From Saccharopolyspora_C sp047200635 (GTDB lineage: Bacteria; Actinomycetota; Actinomycetes; Mycobacteriales; Pseudonocardiaceae): a DNA stretch of 64,000 bases. Positions 45,070 to 53,330 of this stretch are shown here, piece by piece. Under the pieces are notes generated by a model that was not told where the DNA came from, ran no database searches, and saw only the letters and a program-made list of their open reading frames with translations. The position numbers and the translations under genes were made by a program. Numbering within the stretch: position 1 is the first letter of the stretch; the number at the start of each line of letters is the position of its first letter. The stretch spans positions 186,001-250,000 of the forward strand of contig NZ_JBJZOI010000005.1 in NCBI RefSeq assembly GCF_047200635.1, given 5' to 3'.

Positions 45070-46212
45070 ATGAGCGAACAGCCCGCGCACCGCGCCGACC
45101 TGCGCATTGACGTCGCCGCGCTGCGGCACAACGTCGGACTGCTGGCCGAGCGCGCCCGCCGGTCCGGCGCCCGGACGATGGTGGTCGCGAAGTCCGACGG
45201 CTACGGCCACGGGGCCGCCGCGGTGGCCCGGGCCGCGCTGGAGGCCGGGGCCTCCGCGATCGGCGTCGCCGCGATCGAGGAGGCGCTGCGGCTGCGCGCG
45301 GAGGGGATCATCGCTCCGCTGCTGTGCTGGCTGCACACCCCGTGGGACGACTTCGGCGCCGCCGTCGAAGCGGACGTGGAGCTCGCCGCCTCCTCGGAGG
45401 CCGAGCTCGACGCCATCCGCGCCGCCGCCGAGCGGAGCTCCCGCACCGCCCGGGTGCACCTCAAGATCGACACCGGGTTGAACCGGAACGGCTGCCCGCC
45501 CGCGCTGTGGCCCGAGCTGGTGGCCCGCGCGGCGAAGGCCCAGGCCGAGGGCTCGGTCCGGGTCGTCGCGATCTGGTCGCACCTGGCCTGCGCCGACGAG
45601 CTGGGCCACCCCTCGATCGACGCGCAGGCCGCTCGCTTCCAGGACGCCTACGAGCACGCGCTGGCCGCCGGGCTCACCCCGCTGCGGCACCTGGCGAACT
45701 CGGCCGCCGTGCTGACCCGCCCCGACCTGCACTTCGACCTGGTCCGGCCGGGCATCGCCGCCTACGGGCTGGACCCGGTGCCGCAGGACGGCGACCACGG
45801 ACTGATCCCGGCGATGACCTTCCGCTCGACCGTGGTGCTGGTGAAGCGGGTCGCGGCCGGGGAGAGCGTGTCCTACGGGCACCGCTGGACCGCCGAGCGC
45901 GAGTGCACGCTCGCGCTGGTCCCGGTGGGCTACGCCGACGGCGTGCCGCGCAGCCTCTCGGGCCGGATGCAGGTGTGGCTCGCGGGCCGCCGCAGGCCCG
46001 TGGTGGGCCGGGTGTGCATGGACCAGCTCGTCGTGTGCTGCGACGACGATCCGATCGAGGTCGGCGAGGAAGTCGTGCTGTTCGGCTCCGGCGAGCGGGG
46101 CGAACCGACCGCCGCCGAGTGGGCCGAGGAGCTCGGCACGATCCACTACGAGATCGTCACCGGCATGTTCCGACCCCGGGTGACGCGCACGGTGACGGAG
46201 GAGGCGCCATGA
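45070..46212 (+). CDS. alr: Alanine racemase
   Basis: 380 residues. PLP-dependent interconversion of L- and D-alanine for peptidoglycan. PLP lysine K41 in VVAKSDGYGHG, LKIDTGLNRNG, SHLACADE, and the second-base tyrosine in SVSYGHRW; CMDQ and GTIHYEIVTG complete the C-terminal beta domain. No ribosome site before ATG 45070; the word GACGAT 9 bases upstream could be a weak -10 box. Overlaps the next gene by 4 bases (ATGA). Confidence 0.97.
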   Translation: MSEQPAHRADLRIDVAALRHNVGLLAERARRSGARTMVVAKSDGYGHGAAAVARAALEAGASAIGVAAIEEALRLRAEGIIAPLLCWLHTPWDDFGAAVEADVELAASSEAELDAIRAAAERSSRTARVHLKIDTGLNRNGCPPALWPELVARAAKAQAEGSVRVVAIWSHLACADELGHPSIDAQAARFQDAYEHALAAGLTPLRHLANSAAVLTRPDLHFDLVRPGIAAYGLDPVPQDGDHGLIPAMTFRSTVVLVKRVAAGESVSYGHRWTAERECTLALVPVGYADGVPRSLSGRMQVWLAGRRRPVVGRVCMDQLVVCCDDDPIEVGEEVVLFGSGERGEPTAAEWAEELGTIHYEIVTGMFRPRVTRTVTEEAP

Positions 46213-47315
46213 GGCCGGTGTGGCAGGCGCTCGCCTGGACCAGCGGCGTCCTCGGCGCGGCGGTCACCGGTGCCGCCGTCGGCGTCGCCGCGCACTCCTC
46301 GCGCGTCGCCACCCAGCGCGACGACGAGAGCGACCTGCACGCTGAGGAAGCGCTCGGCAGGCTGCGACCGGACCGGCAGTCCACGGTCGCCGCCGACGAC
46401 GGCGTTCCGCTGGCGGTGCAGGAGATCAAGCCGGCCGACGGCGGGCACGCCGAACTCACCGTGGTGCTGGTGCACGGCTACGCGCTCGACTCCCGGTGCT
46501 GGCACTTCCAGCGCCGCGACCTGCCGGGGATGACCGAGCCGCGGGTGCGGGTGGTGCAGTTCGACCAGCGCAGCCACGGCCGCTCCGGGCACTCCTCCCG
46601 GGAGAACAGCACGATCGAGCAGCTCGGCCGCGACCTGGACGCCGTGATCCGGGCGACCGCGCGGCGCGGCCCGGTGGTGCTGGTGGGGCACTCGATGGGC
46701 GGCATGGCGATCATGGCCTTGGCCGAGCAGCAGCCGAGGCTGTTCCGCGACCGGGTGTGCGCGGTGGCGTTCATGAGCACGTCCGCGGGCGAGATCGGGG
46801 CCTCCGGGCTGCCGAAGCCCTGGCTGTCCAAGCACAACCCGATCACCCGCGGTCTCGGCGTGCTGGCCGGCTTGCAGCCCGAGCTGGTCGAGCGGGTGCG
46901 GCGCACCGGCGGGCGGCTGGCCTGGAACATCGTGCGGGCGCTGTCCTTCGGCGACCGGGACGTGAGCCCCTCGCTGGTGGACCTGATGAACAAGATGATC
47001 ACCGCGACGACGGTCGAGGTGGTGACGGACTTCCTGGAGACGCTGGGCTCGCACGACCGCAAGGCCGCGCTCGCGGGGCTGCGCCACACCGACGTGCTGG
47101 TGCTCAGCGGCGACGCCGACCGGCTCACCCCGTTCTCGCACTCCGAGGTGATCGCCGGCGAGCTGCCCGACGCCGAGCTGGTGCGCGTCGAGGGCGCCGG
47201 GCACATGGCGATGCTGGAACAGCACGAGCTCGTCACCCGGCACCTGGTCGGCCTGGTGCGTCGCGCCGCGCAGCGGATCTCCGGTGGTGAGAAGGAAGTG
47301 AGCACTCGGTCATGA
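46209..47315 (+). CDS. Alpha/beta hydrolase, membrane-anchored or secreted
   Basis: 368 residues. Hydrophobic N-terminal segment (about 5-28) that could be a signal anchor, then an alpha/beta-hydrolase domain: VVLVHGYALDSRCW (oxyanion), LVGHSMGGMAIMAL (nucleophile Ser), LVLSGDADRLTPFSHSE (acid) and EGAGHMAMLEQHE (His). The triad is complete. Lies between alr and tsaE with ATGA overlaps on both sides, a conserved actinobacterial arrangement. Substrate unknown; a lipid or wall ester is a guess. Confidence 0.9.
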   Translation: MRPVWQALAWTSGVLGAAVTGAAVGVAAHSSRVATQRDDESDLHAEEALGRLRPDRQSTVAADDGVPLAVQEIKPADGGHAELTVVLVHGYALDSRCWHFQRRDLPGMTEPRVRVVQFDQRSHGRSGHSSRENSTIEQLGRDLDAVIRATARRGPVVLVGHSMGGMAIMALAEQQPRLFRDRVCAVAFMSTSAGEIGASGLPKPWLSKHNPITRGLGVLAGLQPELVERVRRTGGRLAWNIVRALSFGDRDVSPSLVDLMNKMITATTVEVVTDFLETLGSHDRKAALAGLRHTDVLVLSGDADRLTPFSHSEVIAGELPDAELVRVEGAGHMAMLEQHELVTRHLVGLVRRAAQRISGGEKEVSTRS

Positions 47316-47782
47316 GCACGGATCTGGCGTCCACCACCGAACTGGCGACGCCGCAGGAGGCGCTGGACTTCGGCCGCAGGCTGGGGGAGGTGCTGCGGGC
47401 CGGGGACCTGGTCGTGCTGGAGGGACCGCTCGGCGCGGGCAAGACGGTGCTGGCGAAGGGGATCGCGGCGGGCATGGGCGTGACCGGGCAGGTCACCTCG
47501 CCGACCTTCGTGATCGCCCGCGTGCACCACCCGGCGGCGGCCGGGCCCGCGCTGGTGCACGTCGACGCCTACCGGCTCACCGGGCTGGAGGACATCGACG
47601 ACCTGGACCTGGACACCGACCTCACGGACGCGGTGGTCGTGGTCGAGTGGGGCGCGGAAGTCGCCGACCGGCTGGCGGACGAGTTCCTGGTGGTCCGCCT
47701 GCACCGCCGTCCGGACGACGTCCGCGAGCTCGCCCTGGAGCCGCACGGCCCCACCTGGGCCTCCCGCCTCACCCTCCCCTGA
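47312..47782 (+). CDS. tsaE: tRNA threonylcarbamoyladenosine biosynthesis ATPase TsaE
   Basis: 156 residues. ATPase of the TsaBDE complex that makes t6A37 in tRNA. Walker A GPLGAGKTVLAKG (about 39-51), the switch TSPTFVIARVHH, and HVDAYRL and VVVVEWGAEVADRL are the family motifs. ATGA overlap with the hydrolase. Last gene of the glmS-nnr-alr group, before a large noncoding block. Confidence 0.95.
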   Translation: MSTDLASTTELATPQEALDFGRRLGEVLRAGDLVVLEGPLGAGKTVLAKGIAAGMGVTGQVTSPTFVIARVHHPAAAGPALVHVDAYRLTGLEDIDDLDLDTDLTDAVVVVEWGAEVADRLADEFLVVRLHRRPDDVRELALEPHGPTWASRLTLP

Positions 47783-48061
47783 CCGGCACCGCCCGAGGCA
47801 CGCCCGGCCCTTCCCCGCCGCCCGAGGCCATGCCCGGACCTTCCCTGCCCGGCGCCGACGGAGGCACGCCCGGAACCTCCCCGCCCCGAGACCGCCGCCC
47901 TGCGCCGGACCCTCGCGACCCCCGCGCCTCCAACCCACCCGCCCGCGCGCCTAACTCCCCGAACCCTCGCGGCTCCCACCCCATCCAGCGATCACCCGGC
48001 CGCGCACTCCCACCCCCGCACGCCCCTGCGTCACCCCCACAACCCCCGACCAGAGCCGCAC

Positions 48062-48292
48062 GCAATTTCACGAGAAATCGCGCCACCGCCGCCCCCGGGC
48101 TCGCGATTTCTCGCGAAATGTCGGTCACCCAGGCCTTCGCGGCTCGCGATTTCTCGCGAAATGTGGGGCTCCAGGGCGCCGGGGGCGCGATTTCGCGAGA
48201 AATCGCGGCCTCGGTGGGCGGTGGGATGGCGGGCCTTGGTGCGCTGGGGGTGGGGTGCGCCCCGGGGGGAGGGCGATTTCTCGGGAAATCGC
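48062..48292. repeat. Cluster of five short palindromes
   Basis: Copies centred near 48071, 48112, 48155, 48196 and 48282, each ATTTC-N4-GAAAT or a close variant. Copies 4 (48186-48207, 9-bp arms) and 5 (48273-48292, 8-bp arms) are perfect stems with 4-base loops GCGA and TCGG. Copies 2 and 3 share a 23-base word 43 bases apart. Loops vary while stems are kept, which suggests that hairpin structure is selected. Confidence 0.85.
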
Positions 48293-48365
48293 GGGGCTGC
48301 GGAGGGTGGTGCGGGGGATCCCTCAGCGGTGGGGCAAGACCGGAGGTGGGGGAGTGGTGTGAACG

Positions 48366-48371
48366 TAGGGT
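48366..48371 (+). promoter_or_regulatory. Candidate -10 box for the DedA gene
   Basis: TAGGGT about 35 bases before the GTG start. Confidence 0.4.
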
Positions 48372-48405
48372 GAGCGGGCACGACAGGCGGAGCGGAGGCG
48401 GACCG

Positions 48406-49056
48406 GTGATCGAGTACTTGGCCGGGCTCCCGGTCCTGGGCCTGTTCGCGGTCGCGGCGCTGGTGCTGGCGGCGGAGTCCGGCTCCCCGCTCGGCCTGTT
48501 CCTCCCCGGCTCCCCGACGCTGCTCGCGCTGGGTGTGCTGTCCGGGGAGGACGTGGTGAGCCCGTGGACCGCGGTGCTGGTGGCGGGGTCCGCCTCGGCG
48601 CTGGGCGCCCAGTGGGGGTTCCTGCGGGCGCGCCGCCTGCGGCTGCTGGAGCCGGGTTCGGCCGCGCTGCTGGAGCCGCCGAGCCGCCGGGAGCGCGGCC
48701 TGATCCGCCGCGTCGGCCCGGAGCGGGTCCGCCGCCTGCTGGCGTTCCTGGGCCGCCGCGCGGTGCCCGCCGTGGCGCTGGGCCACGTCCTCAGCGGTGC
48801 CCGCACGGTGATGCCTCGGCTGGCGGGGCGGGCGGGTGTGTCGCACCGGAGGTTCACCGCCGCGAACGCGCCGACGGCCTTCGCCTGGGTCGCGGTGGTC
48901 GTGGGGCTCGGCCAGGTCGCGGGCGCCGCGTACGAGCAGGTCGAGACGGCCGTCGGCTTGGCGGGCCTGCCGGTGGTGCTGCTCGCGGGTGCGGTGGTGG
49001 CGGTGGTGCTGCTGGTGCGCCGTCGTCGCGATCGGGAGCGTTCAGGCGCTGTGTGA
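48406..49056 (+). CDS. DedA-family membrane protein
   Basis: 216 residues with about 5 hydrophobic segments. The DedA marks are present: AESGSPLGLFLPGSP (re-entrant loop, ESxxPxGxxLPG) and GHVLSGARTVMPRLAG (RTxxPxxAG). DedA/VTT proteins act as phospholipid scramblases or flippases needed for proton motive force and envelope homeostasis. The C-terminus is basic. GTG 48406 follows GCGGAGGCGG. Its last 15 bases overlap the end of the convergent IclR gene. Confidence 0.85.
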   Translation: MIEYLAGLPVLGLFAVAALVLAAESGSPLGLFLPGSPTLLALGVLSGEDVVSPWTAVLVAGSASALGAQWGFLRARRLRLLEPGSAALLEPPSRRERGLIRRVGPERVRRLLAFLGRRAVPAVALGHVLSGARTVMPRLAGRAGVSHRRFTAANAPTAFAWVAVVVGLGQVAGAAYEQVETAVGLAGLPVVLLAGAVVAVVLLVRRRRDRERSGAV

Positions 49057-49821
49057 GGCGGCCTTGAGCTCGGCCGAGAGGTCTCCGGCGAGCCGCTGCA
49101 TGAGCGGGATGATGGTCGGCGTCGAGATGCGGGTCATGCGCCCTTCCGGGCCGCTGATGGAGATCGCGGTCCCGGCCGGTGCGCCGGGCACGGCCACGGC
49201 GTAGCAGCGCACGCCGACCTCCTGCTCGCCGTCGTCGATCGCGTAGCCCTGCGCCCGCACCTGCTCCAGCGCCTCCTGCATGGCGGGCACGGTGGTGAGG
49301 GTGCGCTCCGTCTTCGGCCGCATCCCGGAGCGCCCGAGCAGCTGGGCGACGGTGTCGGCGGGCAGGTTCGCCAGCAACGCCTTGCCGACGGCGGTGGCGT
49401 GCGCGTCGACTCGCCGTCCGACCTCGGTGAACATCCGCATGGAGTGCTGCGAGGGCGCCTGGGCGACGTAGACGATCTGGTCGCCGTCGAGCACCGCGAG
49501 GTTCGAGGTCTCGCCGGTGGCTTCGGTGAGCTCTGCCAGGTACGGCCGCGCCCAGGAGCCGAGGGAGCGGCCGGCGGTCTCGCCGAGCCGGATCAGCCGG
49601 GGTCCGAGGGAGTACCGCCGCGAGGGCTGCTGCCGGGCGTATCCGCTGTTCACGAGGGTCCGCATGATCCGGTGGATGGTCGGCAGCGGTAGCCCGGAGG
49701 CGTCGGCGAGTTCCGAGAGCGCGACCTCGCCGCCGGCGTCGGCCATCAGCTCCAGCAGGTCGAAGGCGCGTTCGATGGACTGCACACCTCCGCCTTGGTT
49801 GGCACGGCGTGGCCCGGTCAT
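49042..49821 (-). CDS. IclR-family regulator
   Basis: 259 residues. Winged helix-turn-helix at about 12-75 (QSIERAFDLLELMADAGGEVALSELADASGLPLPTIHRIMRTL), then the IclR effector domain with RRVDAHATAVGKALLANLP and YAIDDGEQEVGVRCYAVAVP. Divergent from aceB with a palindrome over the aceB promoter, so it is very likely the repressor of malate synthase. In Streptomyces an IclR regulator (AllR) controls allantoin/glyoxylate genes including a malate synthase, so glyoxylate or an allantoin product is a reasonable effector. Local order supports this; the effector is not proven. Confidence 0.93.
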   Translation of the reverse strand: MTGPRRANQGGGVQSIERAFDLLELMADAGGEVALSELADASGLPLPTIHRIMRTLVNSGYARQQPSRRYSLGPRLIRLGETAGRSLGSWARPYLAELTEATGETSNLAVLDGDQIVYVAQAPSQHSMRMFTEVGRRVDAHATAVGKALLANLPADTVAQLLGRSGMRPKTERTLTTVPAMQEALEQVRAQGYAIDDGEQEVGVRCYAVAVPGAPAGTAISISGPEGRMTRISTPTIIPLMQRLAGDLSAELKAASHSA

Positions 49822-49894
49822 CGCTGCGGTCCCTTCGTCGACCCGGACGTGTCGGACAGGTGATCGAGTCTAGTCGGCGGTGCCCGAGCTCATG

Positions 49895-49930
49895 TTGCCT
49901 CGGGCCTCTCGTGGAAACTAACATCCACGA
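49895..49930 (+). promoter_or_regulatory. aceB promoter with IclR-type operator
   Basis: TTGCCT (49895-49900) and TAACAT (49919-49924), 18-base spacer. A perfect 7-bp inverted repeat TCGTGGA-N8-TCCACGA (49909-49930) covers the -10 box. A -10-like TAGACT on the minus strand (49872-49867) may serve the IclR gene. Confidence 0.7.
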
Positions 49931-50011
49931 TGCAGAAAAGCATTGAGGCGACGCTGCCGGGGGCGCCCCGACGAGGCGGCGAGCGCAGGAATCCGAGAGA
50001 GGTGGGCTTCC

Positions 50012-51610
50012 ATGTCCGAGACGACCCCGACGGCGAGCGTGCAGGTGCTCGGCGGTTCCGTGGAGCGGGGCGACGAGATCCTCACGCCGGAGGCCCTCGA
50101 CTTCGTCGCCGGTCTGCAGCGCGAGTTCGGCGCCCGTCGCGATGAGCTGCTGGCCCGCCGGGTGCAGCGCCGCGCCGAGGCCAAGCGCAACGGCAGGCTC
50201 GACTTCCTGCCGGAGACCGCGGAGATCCGCGAGTCCGACTGGCAGGTCGCCGCGCCCCCGGCGGACATCGCCGACCGCCGCGTGGAGATCACCGGTCCGA
50301 CCGACCGCAAGATGTCGGTGAACGCCCTGAACTCCGGCGCGCGCGTCTGGCTGGCCGACCTGGAGGACGCGAACACCCCGCACTGGCAGAACGTCGTCGG
50401 CGGCCAGGTGAACCTCTACGACGTGGTCCGCAAGCAGGTCGAGCTGACCACCCCCGAGGGCAAGCGGTACGCGCTGCGCGACGACGTGCGGCACGCGGTC
50501 CCGCTGGTGCGCCCGCGCGGCTGGCACTTCGACGACAAGCACGTGCTGGTCGACGGCAAGCCGATCGTCGGCGCGCTGCTGGACTTCGGGCTGTACTTCT
50601 TCCACAACGCCCAGGAGCTGCTGAACCGGGGCAGCGGGCCGTACTTCTACCTGCCGAAGATGGAGAGCCACCTCGAAGCGCGGCTGTGGAACGACGTGTT
50701 CACCCGCGCCCAGCAGCAGCTCGGCGTCCCGCACGGCACGATCCGCGGCACCGTGCTGATCGAGACCTTCCCGGCGGCGTTCGAGATGGAGGAGATCCTC
50801 TACGAGCTGCGCGACCACTCCGCCGGGCTGAACGCGGGCCGCTGGGACTACCTGTTCAGCGTGATCAAGACCTTCCGCGACTCCGACCAGTACGTGCTGC
50901 CGGACCGCAATTCGGTCGGCATGACGGCGCCGTTCATGCGCGCCTACACCGAGCTGCTGGTGCGCACCTGCCACAAGCGGGGCGCGTTCGCGATCGGCGG
51001 CATGGCCGCGTTCATCCCGAACAAGAAGGACCCGGAGGCCAACGACAAGGCGATGGCCAAGGTCCACGACGACAAGAACCGCGAGGCCGGGGACGGCTTC
51101 GACGGCTCCTGGGTCGCGCACCCGGGTCTGGTGGAGATCTGCTTCGAGGAGTTCGACGCCGTTCTGGGGGACGCGCCGAACCAGATCGACCGCAAGCGCG
51201 AGGACGTCGCGGTCACCGCCGACGACCTGCTGGCGGTGAACAAGACGCCGGGTGACAAGACCATCGAGGGCCTGCGCGCCGCCGTGGACGTCGGCGTCCG
51301 CTACATCGCGTCCTGGCTGGGCGGCAACGGCGCGGCCGCGATCCACAACCTGATGGAGGACGCCGCGACCGCGGAGATCTCGCGTTCGCAGCTGTGGCAG
51401 TGGCTGCACAACGACGTGGTCCTCGCCGGCGGGGAGCGGGTGACGGTGGAGCTGGTCCGCCAGGTCATCGCCGAGACCGAGGAGGCGCTGCGCGCCGAGC
51501 AGGGCTTCCCGGTGGAGAACCTGCCGTCGGCGGTGGAGCTGTTCGAGCAGGTCGCCGTCGCCGACGAGTTCGTGGACTTCTTGACCCTGCCCGCGTACGA
51601 GCGGATCTGA
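50012..51610 (+). CDS. aceB: Malate synthase A
   Basis: 532 residues, the length of isoform A. Condenses glyoxylate and acetyl-CoA to malate. Conserved TPEALDFVAGLQREF start, ANTPHWQNVVGGQVNL, RPRGWHFDDKHV, GTIRGTVLIETFPAAFEMEEILYEL, GRWDYLFSVIKTF (acid/metal residues), and the C-terminal LMEDAATAEISRSQLWQWL. Isocitrate lyase is not next to it. With uric-acid genes 10 kb away and an IclR neighbour, glyoxylate from allantoin is the likelier source than the acetate bypass. ATG 50012 gives the normal start. Confidence 0.96.
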   Translation: MSETTPTASVQVLGGSVERGDEILTPEALDFVAGLQREFGARRDELLARRVQRRAEAKRNGRLDFLPETAEIRESDWQVAAPPADIADRRVEITGPTDRKMSVNALNSGARVWLADLEDANTPHWQNVVGGQVNLYDVVRKQVELTTPEGKRYALRDDVRHAVPLVRPRGWHFDDKHVLVDGKPIVGALLDFGLYFFHNAQELLNRGSGPYFYLPKMESHLEARLWNDVFTRAQQQLGVPHGTIRGTVLIETFPAAFEMEEILYELRDHSAGLNAGRWDYLFSVIKTFRDSDQYVLPDRNSVGMTAPFMRAYTELLVRTCHKRGAFAIGGMAAFIPNKKDPEANDKAMAKVHDDKNREAGDGFDGSWVAHPGLVEICFEEFDAVLGDAPNQIDRKREDVAVTADDLLAVNKTPGDKTIEGLRAAVDVGVRYIASWLGGNGAAAIHNLMEDAATAEISRSQLWQWLHNDVVLAGGERVTVELVRQVIAETEEALRAEQGFPVENLPSAVELFEQVAVADEFVDFLTLPAYERI

Positions 51611-51670
51611 TTGGCTGGCGGGGGCGGCGTGGGAGTGCCGCCCCCGTTCCCGTTCCGGGGAGGTGCGCGC

Positions 51671-52921
51671 GTGAGGATGTCGCTGGACGCCGAGCAGGTG
51701 CGGCGGAGACTGGACCGGCTGACCTCGGTCGACGAGGACATGGCCCGCCGCTACCCGGGGGCGGGAGGCGCGCGCCAGCCGGTGCACACCTGCTACGCGC
51801 CCGCGAGCGCGGTGGACGGGGGGACGTTGCGCGGCTGGGCGGACCGGGCGCTGGCGGCCTTCGACGAGCGGCTCCCCGAGCCCGACTCCTTGTCCTACCT
51901 GCTGGGCATGGACGCCCCGGTGGCGGAGGCGGTGCACCCCCGGATCCGGCAGAAGCTGGCCGGCCCCGCCGTGGAGGACCTGCGGATCGACTTCGAGGAC
52001 GGCTACGGCGTTCCCGGGGACGAGACCGAGGACGCCGACGCGGAGCGGACCGCGGACGTGGTCGCGGGTTGGCTGCGCGACGGGGTGCGGCCCGCGTCGT
52101 TCGGGCTGCGGATCAAGTCGTTCGACAGCCCCGAGCTGCGGGCGCGTTCGGTGCGCACCCTCGACGTGTTCCTGACCGCGCTGCTGCGGCGCTGGGGGAG
52201 CCTGCCCGCCGGGTTCGTGCTGACCTTCCCGAAGGTCGTGGACGTCGCGCAGGTCGAGGTGCTGGTGGAGCTGCTGGAGCTGTTCGAGCACCAGCTCGGC
52301 CTGGCCGCCGGATCGCTGCGCTTCGAGATCCAGGTGGAGACGACCCAGTCCATAGTGGATGGTTCGGGCCGGGTGGCGCTGCCCCGGTTCATCGAGGCGG
52401 GCCGGGGCCGGGTCAGCGGCCTGCACTTCGGCACCTACGACTACACCGCGGCCTGCGGGCTGACCGCGGCCCACCAGCACCTCGCGCACGACGCCTGCGA
52501 CTTCGCCCGGCACGTGATGCAGGTGTCGGCGGCGGGCACCGGGATCTTCCTGTCGGACGGTTCGACGAACGTGCTGCCGGTCGGTGGTCAGATGGACCAC
52601 GGCTGGCGCAACCACTACGAGCTGGTGCGGCGCTCCCTGGCGCACGGTTTCTACCAGGGCTGGGACCTGCATCCGGCGCAGCTGGTGAGCCGGTACGCGG
52701 CGGTGTTCGCGGCCTTCCGCGAGAGCGCGCCCGCGCAGGCGGAGCGGCTCGCGGCCTACGTCGGCGCCGGAGGAGGTGCGGTGCTGGACGAGCCCGCCAC
52801 GGCCCGGGCGATGGCCGGGGCCTTCGTGCGCGCCCTGGACAACGGGGCGATCGACGCGACCGAGGCGCAGCTCATGACCACCCTCGACGAGCCGGGTCTG
52901 CGCGAGCTGGCCCGGCTCTGA
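51671..52921 (+). CDS. CitE-like aldolase/lyase family protein (DUF6986-type)
   Basis: 416 residues. Belongs by pattern to the HpcH/HpaI aldolase/citrate lyase beta superfamily: LRIDFEDGYGV (metal acid), LTFPKVVDVAQVEVLVELLEL, LRFEIQVETTQSIVDGSG, LHFGTYDYTAACG and GWDLHPAQL. It matches the larger DUF6986 group that often sits beside malate synthase in actinobacteria, so a malyl-CoA, C4 or ureide-related cleavage is possible, but the substrate is unknown. GTG 51671 has GGGGAGG 7 bases upstream. Probably co-transcribed with aceB (61-base gap). Confidence 0.82.
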   Translation: MRMSLDAEQVRRRLDRLTSVDEDMARRYPGAGGARQPVHTCYAPASAVDGGTLRGWADRALAAFDERLPEPDSLSYLLGMDAPVAEAVHPRIRQKLAGPAVEDLRIDFEDGYGVPGDETEDADAERTADVVAGWLRDGVRPASFGLRIKSFDSPELRARSVRTLDVFLTALLRRWGSLPAGFVLTFPKVVDVAQVEVLVELLELFEHQLGLAAGSLRFEIQVETTQSIVDGSGRVALPRFIEAGRGRVSGLHFGTYDYTAACGLTAAHQHLAHDACDFARHVMQVSAAGTGIFLSDGSTNVLPVGGQMDHGWRNHYELVRRSLAHGFYQGWDLHPAQLVSRYAAVFAAFRESAPAQAERLAAYVGAGGGAVLDEPATARAMAGAFVRALDNGAIDATEAQLMTTLDEPGLRELARL

Positions 52922-52952
52922 CCGATCGACCCCGGCGCGGCCCGGATGCGGC

Positions 52953-52958
52953 TAGTGT
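52953..52958 (+). promoter_or_regulatory. -10 box of the YtfJ-like gene
   Basis: TAGTGT about 30 bases before the GTG; a GAGGAGG site lies between. Confidence 0.4.
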
Positions 52959-52988
52959 TCGTGGTTCGGGTTGTCGTGAGGAGGCGTC

Positions 52989-53330
52989 GTGGCGGACGAG
53001 GGTTCAGAACTGGTGTCGATCGAGGAGACCGTGGCCGCGCTCGCGACCCGGTCCCAGGACGGCCAGGTGTTCGGGACGCCGGTGCAGCAAGGGGAGACCA
53101 CGCTGGTGCCGGTCGCGCGGGTGCGCACCGGTGGCGGGGTCAGCGGCAACCGCAAGACCCGCTCCGGCGGCGCGGGCACCGTGGCGGAGCCGATGGGAGC
53201 GTGGGTGGTGACCAGCGGGGGCGCCGAGTGGCGCCCGACGGTGAACGTGAACCTCATCGTTCTCGGCGGCCAGGTCGCGTTCGCGGCGGTCGGCGTGGCC
53301 TGCGCGATCGCCTTCCGCCGCAAGCGCTGA
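52989..53330 (+). CDS. YtfJ/GerW-like protein
   Basis: 113 residues. Contains the Spore_YtfJ pattern: VFGTPVQQGETTLVPVARVRTGGGVSG, then GGAGTVAEPMGAWVV, and ends in a hydrophobic segment (about 88-108) with a basic tail. In Bacillus the family aids spore germination proteins; in actinobacteria its role is unknown. Its stop TGA at 53328-53330 abuts the stop of the convergent kinase with no base between, leaving no room for a terminator. Confidence 0.8.
   Translation: MADEGSELVSIEETVAALATRSQDGQVFGTPVQQGETTLVPVARVRTGGGVSGNRKTRSGGAGTVAEPMGAWVVTSGGAEWRPTVNVNLIVLGGQVAFAAVGVACAIAFRRKR

Larger units (their letters stand above)
47783..48405. other. Noncoding block with a palindrome cluster
   Basis: 623 bases. 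47783-48060 is C-rich and low complexity (pyrimidine/C runs), without a gene. 48062-48292 has five short palindromes (separate entry). 48301-48405 leads into the DedA gene. An open reading frame that crosses the block in phase with dedA gives a Pro/Ala/Arg-rich chain with repeated RNFTRN/SREM-like words and is judged noncoding. Confidence 0.7.

Noticed and set aside
48062..48292. CRISPR array or IS ends
   Set aside because: Unequal spacing (about 41-86 bases), palindromes of only 14-22 bases, and no transposase nearby.
47647..48405. N-terminal extension of the DedA gene through the palindrome block
   Set aside because: Low-complexity translation, a better start and ribosome site at 48406, and overlap with tsaE.
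48854..52672. A 1272-residue minus-strand open frame across iclR, aceB and the CitE-like gene
   Set aside because: It crosses well-supported genes on the plus strand; the residues are shadow-like. The IclR gene itself lies in another frame here.
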